DNA of 64,000 nt from an uncultured Clostridia bacterium (lineage in GTDB: Bacteria > Bacillota > Clostridia > Lachnospirales > Lachnospiraceae), in the NCBI GenBank assembly GCA_947174885.1, contig CAMWKO010000001.1, positions 274,203-338,202 on the forward strand. The letters are read 5' to 3'. Both the position numbers and the translations under genes were made by a program. The notes under the pieces were generated by a model. That model was not told the origin of the DNA and ran no database searches. It saw nothing but the letters and a program-made list of their open reading frames with translations. Positions 7,300 through 16,042 of the stretch are shown here, piece by piece; within the stretch, counting starts at the first letter, position 1, and every line of letters starts with the position of its first letter.

Positions 7300-9528
7300 A
7301 TGATGAAAAAGCTTAAAAATGACAAGATACTTATATATTCTCTAAAGGTTGTATTACTCGTATTGTTAGTACTTTTGACATATGTAATATTGTCTTGGGG
7401 ATATTCGGGTAAAGTATACGGATTATCAAGTATAACATTTAGTATTGATGATTATGATAAAATTAAAATATCGGATTATTATGAGAAGGCACATGATTTG
7501 TATATAAATGATGACGGAAGTGTTACCTCCATGACATCTGACCCATGGTTTTATGAAATGGAGGTTAATGGAAAGCAGTTTGCAATAATATATGTCAACA
7601 GAATCATGGATTCAACTTATAACGGATATACGGTTTCACAGTTTTATCTGAAAAAATCAGGTGAAAGTTATCTGGATAGTGAACCGATAGAATATAGATT
7701 ATATGAAGGCTTTAATCTTATAAACTTTGAAACAGATGATTATGATTTTATCAGGTTTGATATTACTACAAGCCGTAAATGTACAATAGATTTGGAAAGC
7801 TTTTCATTGGCAGATAAATTCGTATTTCCTAAGTCAATGTGGCTTATATTGGGAGTGCTTACGGTTATATATGTGCTTTTATTATTCTTTTATAACAGAT
7901 GCAGATATGTAGCAGGAAAGTTTTTTGTAGTTGGAACTACTAAGAAGGAATTTAAGGGAAGGGGTATATTTAATAGAAGTAAAAAATATTGGATATTTGT
8001 AATATTAGCTGTATTATTAGGATATGGCTTTACATTGACAAATGTATCCGTGGGTGTAGATGATCTTCAGTATGATGCTACTTATATGGTTCCGCCATAT
8101 AGAGCAATACAGCAGGGAAGATGGGTGATGAACTTTCTTGTAAATATATTTGATACCTATTCATTTTTACAGTATTGGAGAGGACTTTTAGGAATAATAG
8201 TTGCAATAGCTGCACTTACCATATGGTGTCATTTATTTGAAAAGTGTTCAAATGGCAGATTTTCAGATAGAGCATCAATAATATTTACAATGTTAAGTAT
8301 AACCTGTCCATATGTAGCATATGTATATGTATTTAATATGTGCACCTTTGAATATGGACTTAAGTATCTTATTACCGGTATAGTAATGCTGCTGTTTTAT
8401 GACAGCATGTTTGAAAAATCTCTTAAAAAAAGAATAGTACAGAATATTACAATATTAGTAATATTACTTCTTGTAGGTGGAGAAACCATTTATATCAATC
8501 TCTTTGTTGCATTGTGTGAAATCGGTATTTTGATATTTGTATTTAACAATGAAGATAAGAAACTGAACTTAAAAAAATGTGTGATACACGGTATGAGATT
8601 GCTGGCTTTATCACTGGCTAATCTAGTACTGTTTAAAATTATAGCAAAAATATATATGCGGCTATATAATGTATCTTCAGACGGATATACATCAAATTAT
8701 TTAAGATATGACTCAGAGCTTTCCATAGGAGAAAACGCAAGTGAATTTATGGAAAGACTGTTATCCAAATTTCACAGATATCTCCATGGAGATTTAGCAG
8801 GTCTGCTATTGCTTATAAGTATTGCCGTAATACTTATTATAGGTGTGATATATTCTATAAAGAAAAAGAACGGACTTATAATATTATGCGCAGTATTTAT
8901 TACAATACTTCCTTTCGGACTTATGATAGTTACCGGAAATGTAAATGTTCCAAAGAGAACACTTACTGTCTATAGTCTTGTATATGCCTTTGTATTTGCA
9001 TTGCTTGCAATATTATGTGAAAATATAAGGTTAAAGAAATATAAAGGAAATTTAAGTATTGTAATTGCATGTATAGCAGTGTATATTACAATTTTTCAGA
9101 CTAAGGATCTTAATGAGGTATTTGTAAAGGATTATAACAGATATCAGACAGATATTAAGATAATGAATGATATTCAAAGTGAATTAATTAAAATAGAAGG
9201 TTACAATAAAAAATCAGTGTTGTTTATAGGTTATCCTTCTACTACAATGTTTAATGCAGATGATGTAATAGGTGCTTCAATCTTTATGTGGGATAGAAAA
9301 GAGAATATAACAGCAGAGCTTAATTCAGTAAGAATAAAAGCATTTTTTAAATATCATGGATACTATCTGGATATTGTCAGCGAATATGATTATGAGCAGA
9401 TTGCATCTGAAATAGAGGATGCCCCTATATATCCATATGAAGGGTATGTATTTGAAGCAGAAGATTATATTATAATTAATCTTGGTAAAAATACAAATTT
9501 ATATAAAGAGTTAAATAATGGAAATTAA
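7300..9528 (+). CDS. GtrII-like polytopic glucosyltransferase
   Basis: 742 residues, about a dozen membrane helices. A first helix (about 10-32) is followed by an extracytoplasmic beta-rich stretch to about 175. The main membrane domain then begins with DDLQYDATYMVPPYRAIQQG-RW, in which an early acidic loop and a G-R-W stretch resemble the Pfam GtrII family (serotype-converting glucosyltransferases acting from undecaprenyl-phosphate-glucose). The last 120 residues appear extracytoplasmic. It sits 12 bases after rfbB and ends in a terminator, so it shares the rfbB transcript. A GT-C enzyme that adds a side-chain hexose to the exported polymer is the best reading; the donor and acceptor are unknown. 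Confidence 0.7.
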   Translation: MMKKLKNDKILIYSLKVVLLVLLVLLTYVILSWGYSGKVYGLSSITFSIDDYDKIKISDYYEKAHDLYINDDGSVTSMTSDPWFYEMEVNGKQFAIIYVNRIMDSTYNGYTVSQFYLKKSGESYLDSEPIEYRLYEGFNLINFETDDYDFIRFDITTSRKCTIDLESFSLADKFVFPKSMWLILGVLTVIYVLLLFFYNRCRYVAGKFFVVGTTKKEFKGRGIFNRSKKYWIFVILAVLLGYGFTLTNVSVGVDDLQYDATYMVPPYRAIQQGRWVMNFLVNIFDTYSFLQYWRGLLGIIVAIAALTIWCHLFEKCSNGRFSDRASIIFTMLSITCPYVAYVYVFNMCTFEYGLKYLITGIVMLLFYDSMFEKSLKKRIVQNITILVILLLVGGETIYINLFVALCEIGILIFVFNNEDKKLNLKKCVIHGMRLLALSLANLVLFKIIAKIYMRLYNVSSDGYTSNYLRYDSELSIGENASEFMERLLSKFHRYLHGDLAGLLLLISIAVILIIGVIYSIKKKNGLIILCAVFITILPFGLMIVTGNVNVPKRTLTVYSLVYAFVFALLAILCENIRLKKYKGNLSIVIACIAVYITIFQTKDLNEVFVKDYNRYQTDIKIMNDIQSELIKIEGYNKKSVLFIGYPSTTMFNADDVIGASIFMWDRKENITAELNSVRIKAFFKYHGYYLDIVSEYDYEQIASEIEDAPIYPYEGYVFEAEDYIIINLGKNTNLYKELNNGN

Positions 9529-9535
9529 AATATGG

Positions 9536-9573
9536 AAAAATGTGCAACACATCTTGTGTTGTGCATTTTTTTT
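9536..9573 (+). terminator. Intrinsic terminator after the rfbB operon
   Basis: An 11-bp perfect stem (TGTGCAACACA/TGTGTTGTGCA, loop TCT) is flanked by five A on the left and eight T on the right. Its right half overlaps the -35 region of the next promoter. Confidence 0.9.
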
Positions 9574-9587
9574 AATTATGGTATAAT
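9559..9587 (+). promoter_or_regulatory. Promoter for rfbA
   Basis: TTGTGC at 9559, a 17-base spacer and TATAAT at 9582 preceded by TATGG. The -35 box lies inside the right arm of the preceding terminator, so transcription stop and start are packed into the same 50 bases. Confidence 0.65.
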
Positions 9588-9631
9588 AGCACTTAATTGT
9601 ACAGCAATTAATTGCACAGCGATTAAGTGCT
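9588..9631 (+). promoter_or_regulatory. Candidate operator: nested palindrome and direct repeats at the rfbA start site
   Basis: Directly after the -10 box lies AGCACTTAAT (9588-9597) with its exact complement at 9622-9631. Inside are two direct repeats, AATTGTACAGC (9595) and AATTGCACAGC (9610), spaced 15 bases, and the 12-bp palindrome GCAATTAATTGC (9604-9615). The layout fits a repressor site or a 5' mRNA hairpin. Confidence 0.5.
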
Positions 9632-9665
9632 ATTTTGAAATTTATAAAATGTTAGGAGATACAGT

Positions 9666-10535
9666 ATGAAAGGTATTATTTTGGCAGGAGGTTCCGGTAC
9701 CCGTCTTTATCCGCTTACAAAAGCAGTTTCAAAGCAGATTATGCCTGTATATGATAAACCAATGATATATTATCCTTTGTCAACACTTATGCTGGCAGGA
9801 ATAAGAGAGGTACTTATTATTTCTACACCAAGAGATTTGCCGGTATTCCGAGAACTTTTTGGAGACGGTTCACAGCTTGGAATGAGATTTGAATATGCTA
9901 TACAGGAGACCCCAAGAGGTCTTGCTGACGCATTTATAGTGGGTGCTGACTTTATTGGAAATGACAATGTAGCCTTGGTTTTAGGAGATAATATTTTTTA
10001 TGGACAGAGTTTCTCTAAGGTTCTTAGAAATGCTGCTTCAAGAGAAAAGGGAGCTACTATATTCGGATATTATGTAAAGGATCCGAGAGAGTATGGAGTA
10101 GTAGAATTTGATGAAACAGGTAAGGCACTGTCTATTGAAGAAAAACCGGAGCATCCAAAGTCAAATTATGCAGTACCCGGTTTATATTTCTATGACAATG
10201 ATGTAGTAGAAATTGCTAAAAATGTTAAACCGTCAGCAAGAGGAGAAATAGAGATAACAGCCGTTAATAATGAATATTTAAGACGGGGGACTCTGCAGGT
10301 GGAAACCTTAGGCAGAGGGTTTGCATGGCTGGATACCGGAAACCATGATATGCTCCTTGAGGCAGCAGATTTTGTAGCAGCATTCCAGAAAAGACAGGGA
10401 CTGCATATTTCATGTATTGAAGAAATCGCATATAAAAGAGGATTTATAGATAAAGAACAGTTATTGAAATTGGCAGAGCCACTTATGAAAACTTCATATG
10501 GTCAGTATCTGGTAGATGTAGCAAACGGATTGTAG
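9666..10535 (+). CDS. rfbA: Glucose-1-phosphate thymidylyltransferase
   Basis: 289 residues, the usual RmlA length. The N-terminal signature [17 protein letters not shown] carries the GxGTR nucleotide loop and is followed by [28 protein letters not shown] supplies the metal-binding Asp, and [20 protein letters not shown] the sugar-binding part. It makes dTDP-glucose from dTTP and glucose-1-phosphate, the first and feedback-controlled step of dTDP-rhamnose synthesis. It has a good TTAGGAG site, its own promoter and an operator-like palindrome, and is followed by rfbC after 12 bases. Confidence 0.96.
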   Translation: MKGIILAGGSGTRLYPLTKAVSKQIMPVYDKPMIYYPLSTLMLAGIREVLIISTPRDLPVFRELFGDGSQLGMRFEYAIQETPRGLADAFIVGADFIGNDNVALVLGDNIFYGQSFSKVLRNAASREKGATIFGYYVKDPREYGVVEFDETGKALSIEEKPEHPKSNYAVPGLYFYDNDVVEIAKNVKPSARGEIEITAVNNEYLRRGTLQVETLGRGFAWLDTGNHDMLLEAADFVAAFQKRQGLHISCIEEIAYKRGFIDKEQLLKLAEPLMKTSYGQYLVDVANGL

Positions 10536-10547
10536 AAAGGATATGTT

Positions 10548-11114
10548 ATGGGAAAGATTATAGTTGAAACATGTGAAATAGAAGGACTAAAAATAATTAC
10601 ACCGGCGGTATTCGGAGATGAACGCGGATACTTTATGGAGACCTACAACAAAAACGATTATGTGGCAGCAGGAATAGATTATGAATTTGTTCAGGATAAT
10701 CAGTCAAGCTCAAAGAAAGGTGTTCTTAGAGGACTTCATTTTCAAAAGGAATTTCCACAGGATAAGCTTGTAAGAGTAATAAGTGGAGAGGTATTTGATG
10801 TAGCAGTAGATTTAAGAGAAGATTCAAAAACCTTTGGAAAGTGGTTCGGAGTAGTTTTATCAGCGGAAAATAAAAAGCAGTTTTTTATTCCAAAGAATTT
10901 TGCACATGGCTTTGTAGTACTTTCCGATAATGCAGAGTTTGCATATAAGTGTACGGATTTTTACCATCCTGATGATGAAGGAGGTATTAAATGGGACGAT
11001 CCTGAAATAGGTATAGAATGGCCAATGCCAGAGGGTATGACAAAGGAAGAACTTACTATATCTGAAAAGGATCAAAAGTGGAGAGGTATAAAAGAATTTA
11101 TTAAATCAAAATAA
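10548..11114 (+). CDS. rfbC: dTDP-4-dehydrorhamnose 3,5-epimerase
   Basis: 188 residues, cupin-fold RmlC. VFGDERGYFMETYN, QDNQSSSKKGVLRGLHFQ (catalytic His in RGLHFQ) and FFIPKNFAHGFVVLSDNAEFAYKC with the Tyr of the active site are all clear. It epimerises dTDP-4-keto-6-deoxyglucose at C3 and C5. It follows rfbA at 12 bases and precedes a rhamnan-synthesis protein at 18 bases, so it belongs to the same operon. The final reductase of the pathway, RmlD, is not in this window. Confidence 0.96.
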   Translation: MGKIIVETCEIEGLKIITPAVFGDERGYFMETYNKNDYVAAGIDYEFVQDNQSSSKKGVLRGLHFQKEFPQDKLVRVISGEVFDVAVDLREDSKTFGKWFGVVLSAENKKQFFIPKNFAHGFVVLSDNAEFAYKCTDFYHPDDEGGIKWDDPEIGIEWPMPEGMTKEELTISEKDQKWRGIKEFIKSK

Positions 11115-11132
11115 AACTTTTAGTAGAGATAT

Positions 11133-13964
11133 ATGAGAAATAAGATTAAAAAAGCAACAAATATTATAGTTAAAAAAATTGAAAAGTGCTTAAAAACATT
11201 TTATCATAAGCTTCCAATTTCTCACAATTTTAAAATGAAAGCAAAAAATATATTTTTTACTATTTTTGGTTTTTGCTTAAAAAATACACCTTCATATATT
11301 ATTTGGAAGCAAACAAGAGTTAAGCGGCTAAAGAAAAAAAGTATCAGATATGAGGAATTCATAAAATTTAAATTTGATAAAAAAATAGGTGTTCATCTGC
11401 ATCTTTTTTATATTGATTTATTAGATGAATTTATAGAATATTTTAATAATATACCATACGAATTTGATTTATTTGTTTCTATAGTTGATAGCAGTGCTGC
11501 CAGTGAAGTTAAAAATAAGATGTCTGCAATCAGAAACGTAAAATCAGTAAATGTAAAGGTGGTAGCAAACAGAGGCAGGGATGTTGCACCGTTTATTGTG
11601 GATTTTTCTAATGAGCTTTTAAAATATGACTATGTCTGTCATGTTCATAGTAAGAAATCCTTATATACAGGATATGAGCAGACAGGATGGAGAACATACC
11701 TGCTGGAAGGTCTTATGGGAAGTGAGGGCTTAGTAAGAAATATTTTTTACAGATTTGAAACTATACCTGATGTAGGACTTATTTATCCCGAAACTTATTC
11801 AGGAATTGCTTATATAGGACATAGCTGGCTTAGCAATACTAAAAGCAGGGACGAACTGTTATTAAAGCTGGGAATTATGGGTGTCAAGACCAAAAAATAT
11901 ATAGATTTTCCTATGGGAACAATGTTTTGGGCAAGAGGTGATGCAATAAAGAAGTTTTTTAAGGCCAATATTAAAACGGGTGATTTTCCGGAGGAAAATA
12001 AACAAAATGATGGTACTATTGCCCATGCATTTGAAAGATGTCTTGGAATGGTAATAGAACTGGAGGGATATACGGTTATTACCTACGATGAAGAAGAGGG
12101 AGATTTTTGCTATGGATACGGCAAAAAGAATATGAAACAGTATTTTGAAAAATCTGAGGAGTTTCTTAAAAATCAGGCATATGATGCTGATATAGTTACA
12201 TCAGATATTTTTGATACACTTGTAATGAGAAAGATTGTAAATCCCGATGATATATTTGATATTGTAGAGTATAGGTTAAAGTACGTTAAAAATATTGATA
12301 TACAATATAAGAAAAACCGTAAAAAAGCCGAAAAGCTTTTAAGAATGAGGGCAGCAAAGAGTGATTTTACCTTAGAGGACATATATAATGAATTTGTCAG
12401 TATTACGGGCTTATCTAAGGATGTATGCAACACAATAATGGCCGAAGAGATAAATACAGAGATGGATTTTTTAGTACCGAGAGAAATAATGGTGCAGGCC
12501 TTTAATTATATTGTGAAGAACATGAAGCAAAAGACAATGCTTTTATCAGATATGTATTTTACAGGTGATATTATACAAAAAATATTAGATAAGTGTGGAA
12601 TACAAAAGGCTGATGAAATTTGGATATCCTCTGAAAAGCAGGTAAGAAAAGACAATGGAACTATGTGGGAGCTGTTGATTAAGCAATATCCTAAAAAGGA
12701 AATTTTGCATATAGGAGATAATGAAGTATCAGATGCGCAGCTTCCGGGAGACAGAAATATAAAAATACATCATATATTGTCGGCAAAGGATTTATTTTCA
12801 CTTACGAATATCGGCAGAGAGTGGAAAATAGATGAATTTACACCAACAGACAGCGTAGTACTGGGTCTGATTTTAAATAAGTATTTTAACAATCCATATG
12901 GTATTAATAATTGCAGATTTGAGTGTAAAATAGAAAAACCATATACATTAGGATATGCAATTATAGGACCTGTTGTTGCAGATTATCTGGTATGGTCCAT
13001 TAAGAAGATAAAAGAGGCAGGAATTAATCACATATTAATGCTTGCAAGGGAAGGGTATCTGTTTAAAAAGATTTTTGATATAATGAAAGAAAGCTGCTGT
13101 GGATTGGAAAATATAAAATCTGATTATGTGTATACATCAAGGCGGGCATTATTGGTTGCATCTATTCAAAGTGAAGATGATGTCAGAAGTGCTCTTAATA
13201 TTTTTTATGAGGGCAGCTATAGAAATCTGCTTATTAACAGATTCGGTCTTAAAGATTTAAATGATATAGATGATTTTGAAGTTATATTACCATCGGATGC
13301 TACAAAGCTTTATGAAACTATTAAACCTAAAATGCAGGATATATTAGACAGGGCAGAGTATGAAAGAGAAAATTATACCAAGTATATGAAGGGGGTGCTT
13401 AAAGCTGATGAAGCTATTGCAGTGTCAGATTTAGGATATTCAGGAAGTATACAATATTATCTTTCAAAGCTGTTGAAAATACCGATATCAGGATACTATT
13501 TTGCAACTGACAGCAAGAAACTGCCATTAAGACTTAGTGGAAATGAGATGTATGCAAGATATATTGAAAATGATGAGACAGCACCTGTATCATCCTCATA
13601 TATTCACAGATACAGCTTAATATTGGAGGCTGTACTTACTGCACCGGATAATCAGCTGTGTTATATGGATGAAGCACTAAAGCCTGTATTTTTAGAGTCA
13701 GAGCCAAATAGGATTGATAAATCTGTTATAAGTGAAATTCATAAGGGGGCAACCGACTTTGCGAAGGAGCTCTTTGAACTGACCGGAGATATTATATTAT
13801 TGACGGAACGTAACAAAAATGTTTACGAAGAGCTAATAAGAATAGTAGTAGAAGGTAACATATTATCCGAGGAACTGAAAAGTAAATTTGTTCTGGAGGA
13901 TGATTTTTGTACAGATGAAGTTATAAATATATTTGACAGGTTATGTAAATCAAATACCAAATAG
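11133..13964 (+). CDS. RgpF-type rhamnan synthesis protein fused to a HAD-like domain
   Basis: 943 residues, far longer than RgpF alone. Residues about 80-330 match the rhamnan synthesis F family: IGVHLHLFYIDLLDEFIEYF, then a VVANRGRDVAPFIVDFSNEL stretch, YVCHVHSKKS and FPMGTMFWARGDAI. From about 350 the protein becomes HAD-like: VTSDIFDTLVMRK is motif I (nucleophile Asp with Phe at +2), LLSDMYFTG looks like motif II and ILHIGDNEVSDAQ supplies the acidic motif. The last 300 residues (LMLAREGYLFKKIF) are found with such HAD domains in surface-glycan loci. The first part should add rhamnose or act on a rhamnan; the second could be a phosphatase or regulator. It is cytoplasmic, with no membrane helices. 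Confidence 0.75.
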   Translation: MRNKIKKATNIIVKKIEKCLKTFYHKLPISHNFKMKAKNIFFTIFGFCLKNTPSYIIWKQTRVKRLKKKSIRYEEFIKFKFDKKIGVHLHLFYIDLLDEFIEYFNNIPYEFDLFVSIVDSSAASEVKNKMSAIRNVKSVNVKVVANRGRDVAPFIVDFSNELLKYDYVCHVHSKKSLYTGYEQTGWRTYLLEGLMGSEGLVRNIFYRFETIPDVGLIYPETYSGIAYIGHSWLSNTKSRDELLLKLGIMGVKTKKYIDFPMGTMFWARGDAIKKFFKANIKTGDFPEENKQNDGTIAHAFERCLGMVIELEGYTVITYDEEEGDFCYGYGKKNMKQYFEKSEEFLKNQAYDADIVTSDIFDTLVMRKIVNPDDIFDIVEYRLKYVKNIDIQYKKNRKKAEKLLRMRAAKSDFTLEDIYNEFVSITGLSKDVCNTIMAEEINTEMDFLVPREIMVQAFNYIVKNMKQKTMLLSDMYFTGDIIQKILDKCGIQKADEIWISSEKQVRKDNGTMWELLIKQYPKKEILHIGDNEVSDAQLPGDRNIKIHHILSAKDLFSLTNIGREWKIDEFTPTDSVVLGLILNKYFNNPYGINNCRFECKIEKPYTLGYAIIGPVVADYLVWSIKKIKEAGINHILMLAREGYLFKKIFDIMKESCCGLENIKSDYVYTSRRALLVASIQSEDDVRSALNIFYEGSYRNLLINRFGLKDLNDIDDFEVILPSDATKLYETIKPKMQDILDRAEYERENYTKYMKGVLKADEAIAVSDLGYSGSIQYYLSKLLKIPISGYYFATDSKKLPLRLSGNEMYARYIENDETAPVSSSYIHRYSLILEAVLTAPDNQLCYMDEALKPVFLESEPNRIDKSVISEIHKGATDFAKELFELTGDIILLTERNKNVYEELIRIVVEGNILSEELKSKFVLEDDFCTDEVINIFDRLCKSNTK

Positions 13965-13968
13965 CAAG

Positions 13969-13994
13969 CTGCGAGGTGTTTGAACCTCGCGGCA
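13969..13994 (+). terminator. GC-rich hairpin, possible weak terminator or processing site
   Basis: The stem GCGAGGT/ACCTCGC (loop GTTTGA) extends outward with CTG/CAG after a bulge. It begins 5 bases after the RgpF-HAD stop codon. No T-run follows, so it may be an mRNA 3'-end stabiliser rather than a terminator. Confidence 0.4.
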
Positions 13995-14077
13995 GTTGTC
14001 AAATGGACGTGCAAGAATGTCTGCTTGACTCATTGAACGCAGGAATAAATAATTTATTAAAGAAAGGATTTGACCTA

Positions 14078-15799
14078 ATGAAAAACAAAAGATTTATTAA
14101 GTGTTGTTTAAGTATGATAGCTTTAGTGACTGCCTGCTTACTGGTAATAATGTTTTCTGATTCTAAGGATGCATATGCAGCAAATGGCGACTATGTATAT
14201 AACGGTATAGATTATTCATCCGTTTTTGATTACGATTACTATTATAAAATGTATGGTGATTTACAAAAAGCATATGGACATGATAAGACAGCATTGTTTA
14301 ATCACTTTATAAAATACGGAATGCAAGAGGGAAGAATAGGAAGGCAGTGCTTTGATGTAAAATACTATAAAAATAAGTATGGTGATTTACAAAAGGCATA
14401 TGGTAATGATTTAACAAAATATTATTTACATTATATAAAATATGGCAAAAAAGAGGGAAGAACCGGAGCTTCTTCTACAGTATACCTAAAAACGGATTAT
14501 GCATTGGTATTTGATGTCAATTATTACTATAAGAATAATGCAGATTTACAAAAGGCATATGGCTTTGATAAGGAAAAACTGATAGCACATTTTGTAAAAT
14601 ATGGAATGCAGGAGGGAAGAAAGGGATGTGCAACCTTTGATGCAAAATATTATAAATATATATATGCAGACTTGCAAAAGGCATATGGAAATAATATGAG
14701 TTCATATTATCAGCACTATATGAAATACGGATATAAGGAGAAAAGAAAGGGATATTCTAATTCTTTCTATAAGGGAGTAGACTATTCGGCTGTATATAAT
14801 ATAGATTACTACTATAATAACTATAAGGATTTACAGAAGGCATACGGATATGATCCTGATAAGCTTATAAATCATTTCATTAAATACGGAATGAGTGAAG
14901 GCAGACAGGCAAGTTTGGAATTTAGTTTATCATATTACAAAAGCAGATATGGTGATTTAAAAAATGCATATGGAGATAATCTAAAGTCATATTATCAGCA
15001 TTATATGAAGTATGGTAAAAAAGAGGGAAGAAAAGCAAATGACAAAGCTAATTATAAGGGCTGGAATGTGGTAGACGGAAAAAAGATATATTATTTAAAC
15101 GGAGAACTGTTAAAGGGCTGGCAGACTATCGGAAATAGAAAATATTATTTTAGCAGCACAGGTATATTACAATCTCAGGTAGGTATTGATGTTTCCTCTT
15201 ATCAGGGACTTATTGACTGGGAAAAGGTTAAAAATGACGGAATAGAATTTGCTATTATCCGTATCGGATATGGAAGTGATGTCAAAAAAGATAATAATGG
15301 TGATGGAATATATGATCAGGATGACATTTATGCTGAGATAAATATGTCAGAGTGTGAAAGATTAGGTATTCCTTATGGTGTTTATCTATATTCATATGCA
15401 CTTTCTGACAGCGATTTGAATAGTGAAATTAATCATACTCTTAGATTGCTTAAAGGACATAATCCAACAATAGGTGTATTTTTTGATTATGAAAATGATT
15501 CATATAAAGATAAATATGGTTTGCCTTCAACGGAAGCAATAACAAGATTTGCCGTAAACTTTAATGAAGCAATGAAAAAAAACGGATATAAATCGGGAAC
15601 ATATACCTACAATTATTTTTGGGATACACAGCTTTACAGTCCGTTACTAAATAAATATCCTAAGTGGCTTGCAGACTATACAAAGGGATTTTATCCTGCC
15701 GATGATACATATTTTATTTGGCAATATACAAGTAGCGGAAGTGTAACCGGAATTTCAGGAAATGTAGATATGAATGTTTACATTCCAAGCTGGAGATAA
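14078..15799 (+). CDS. Secreted GH25 (lysozyme-type) wall hydrolase with paired tandem repeats
   Basis: 573 residues from the ATG at 14078, which has AAAGGA upstream and starts a signal peptide (MKNKRFIKCCLSMIALVTAC, ending near AYAAN). Residues 50-325 hold six repeats of about 37-50 residues in three A-B pairs, each with a Y-Y core, DLQKAYG and H-(F/Y)-(I/M/V)-KYG. Residues 325-366 (GWNVVDGKKIYYLNGELLKG, then W-Q and a YYF segment) look like choline/wall-binding repeats. From about 368 the GH25 domain follows: GIDVSSYQGLIDWEKV with the first Asp, and FFDYEND with the acidic pair. It should cleave peptidoglycan glycan strands outside the cell. Its place within the glycan locus suggests it opens the wall for polymer attachment. 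Confidence 0.88.
   Translation: MKNKRFIKCCLSMIALVTACLLVIMFSDSKDAYAANGDYVYNGIDYSSVFDYDYYYKMYGDLQKAYGHDKTALFNHFIKYGMQEGRIGRQCFDVKYYKNKYGDLQKAYGNDLTKYYLHYIKYGKKEGRTGASSTVYLKTDYALVFDVNYYYKNNADLQKAYGFDKEKLIAHFVKYGMQEGRKGCATFDAKYYKYIYADLQKAYGNNMSSYYQHYMKYGYKEKRKGYSNSFYKGVDYSAVYNIDYYYNNYKDLQKAYGYDPDKLINHFIKYGMSEGRQASLEFSLSYYKSRYGDLKNAYGDNLKSYYQHYMKYGKKEGRKANDKANYKGWNVVDGKKIYYLNGELLKGWQTIGNRKYYFSSTGILQSQVGIDVSSYQGLIDWEKVKNDGIEFAIIRIGYGSDVKKDNNGDGIYDQDDIYAEINMSECERLGIPYGVYLYSYALSDSDLNSEINHTLRLLKGHNPTIGVFFDYENDSYKDKYGLPSTEAITRFAVNFNEAMKKNGYKSGTYTYNYFWDTQLYSPLLNKYPKWLADYTKGFYPADDTYFIWQYTSSGSVTGISGNVDMNVYIPSWR
14227..15050 (+). repeat. Three tandem paired repeats in the GH25 gene
   Basis: About 275 bp per pair, three pairs. 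The DNA words GATTTACAAAAGGCATATGG and close variants recur at each repeat, and each pair consists of an A unit (ending KYGMxEGR) and a B unit (ending KYGxKEGR or KEKR). The third pair is the most diverged. Confidence 0.75.
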
Positions 15800-15818
15800 T
15801 ATATCATATGCACAGCTT

Positions 15819-15828
15819 ATGATATAAT
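15819..15828 (+). promoter_or_regulatory. Extended -10 promoter candidate upstream of the phosphohexomutase gene
   Basis: TTATGATATAAT contains TG-A-TATAAT. There is no clear -35 box. An inverted repeat ATATCATA/TATGATAT (15801-15825) overlaps it. A transcript from here would carry repeat copy 1 in its leader. Confidence 0.4.
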
Positions 15829-15860
15829 ATAGATTATTTACAGAAATAAATCTGATTATA

Positions 15861-15928
15861 GAGTTTCCGTATTTTTTATTCAGGTATTAACAGATTTTAT
15901 AAGCTTTGTAATAAAAAATGCGGAAACT
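15861..15928. repeat. Dispersed palindrome family, copy 1 (degenerate loop)
   Basis: The left arm AGTTTCCGTATTTTTTATT pairs with AATAAAAAATGCGGAAACT. The interior of about 30 bases shares little with the other copies apart from AAGCTT. It lies between the GH25 gene and the phosphohexomutase gene. Confidence 0.75.
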
Positions 15929-15960
15929 TAAAATATGACTTTTTATTGATTGTATGAAGG

Positions 15961-15985
15961 AAGGTTGAAAGAAGCTTTCAACCTT
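15961..15985. terminator. Perfect 11-bp hairpin upstream of the phosphohexomutase gene
   Basis: AAGGTTGAAAG/CTTTCAACCTT with loop AAG, followed by AAATTTGTGTTT. The weak T-run makes it a possible terminator or attenuator in the leader. Confidence 0.45.
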
Positions 15986-16042
15986 AAATTTGTGTTTCGA
16001 CCGGAATGCAGGTATATCTGATTGAAGCATTAGGAGACAAAT

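Noticed and set aside
13976..14077. Upstream extension of the GH25 frame
   Set aside because: The signal peptide begins at 14078 after AAAGGA; the extension would bury it and starts inside a hairpin.
13965..14077. c-di-GMP riboswitch in the GH25 leader
   Set aside because: A GC hairpin exists, but the conserved GEMM core words are absent and the stretch is too short.
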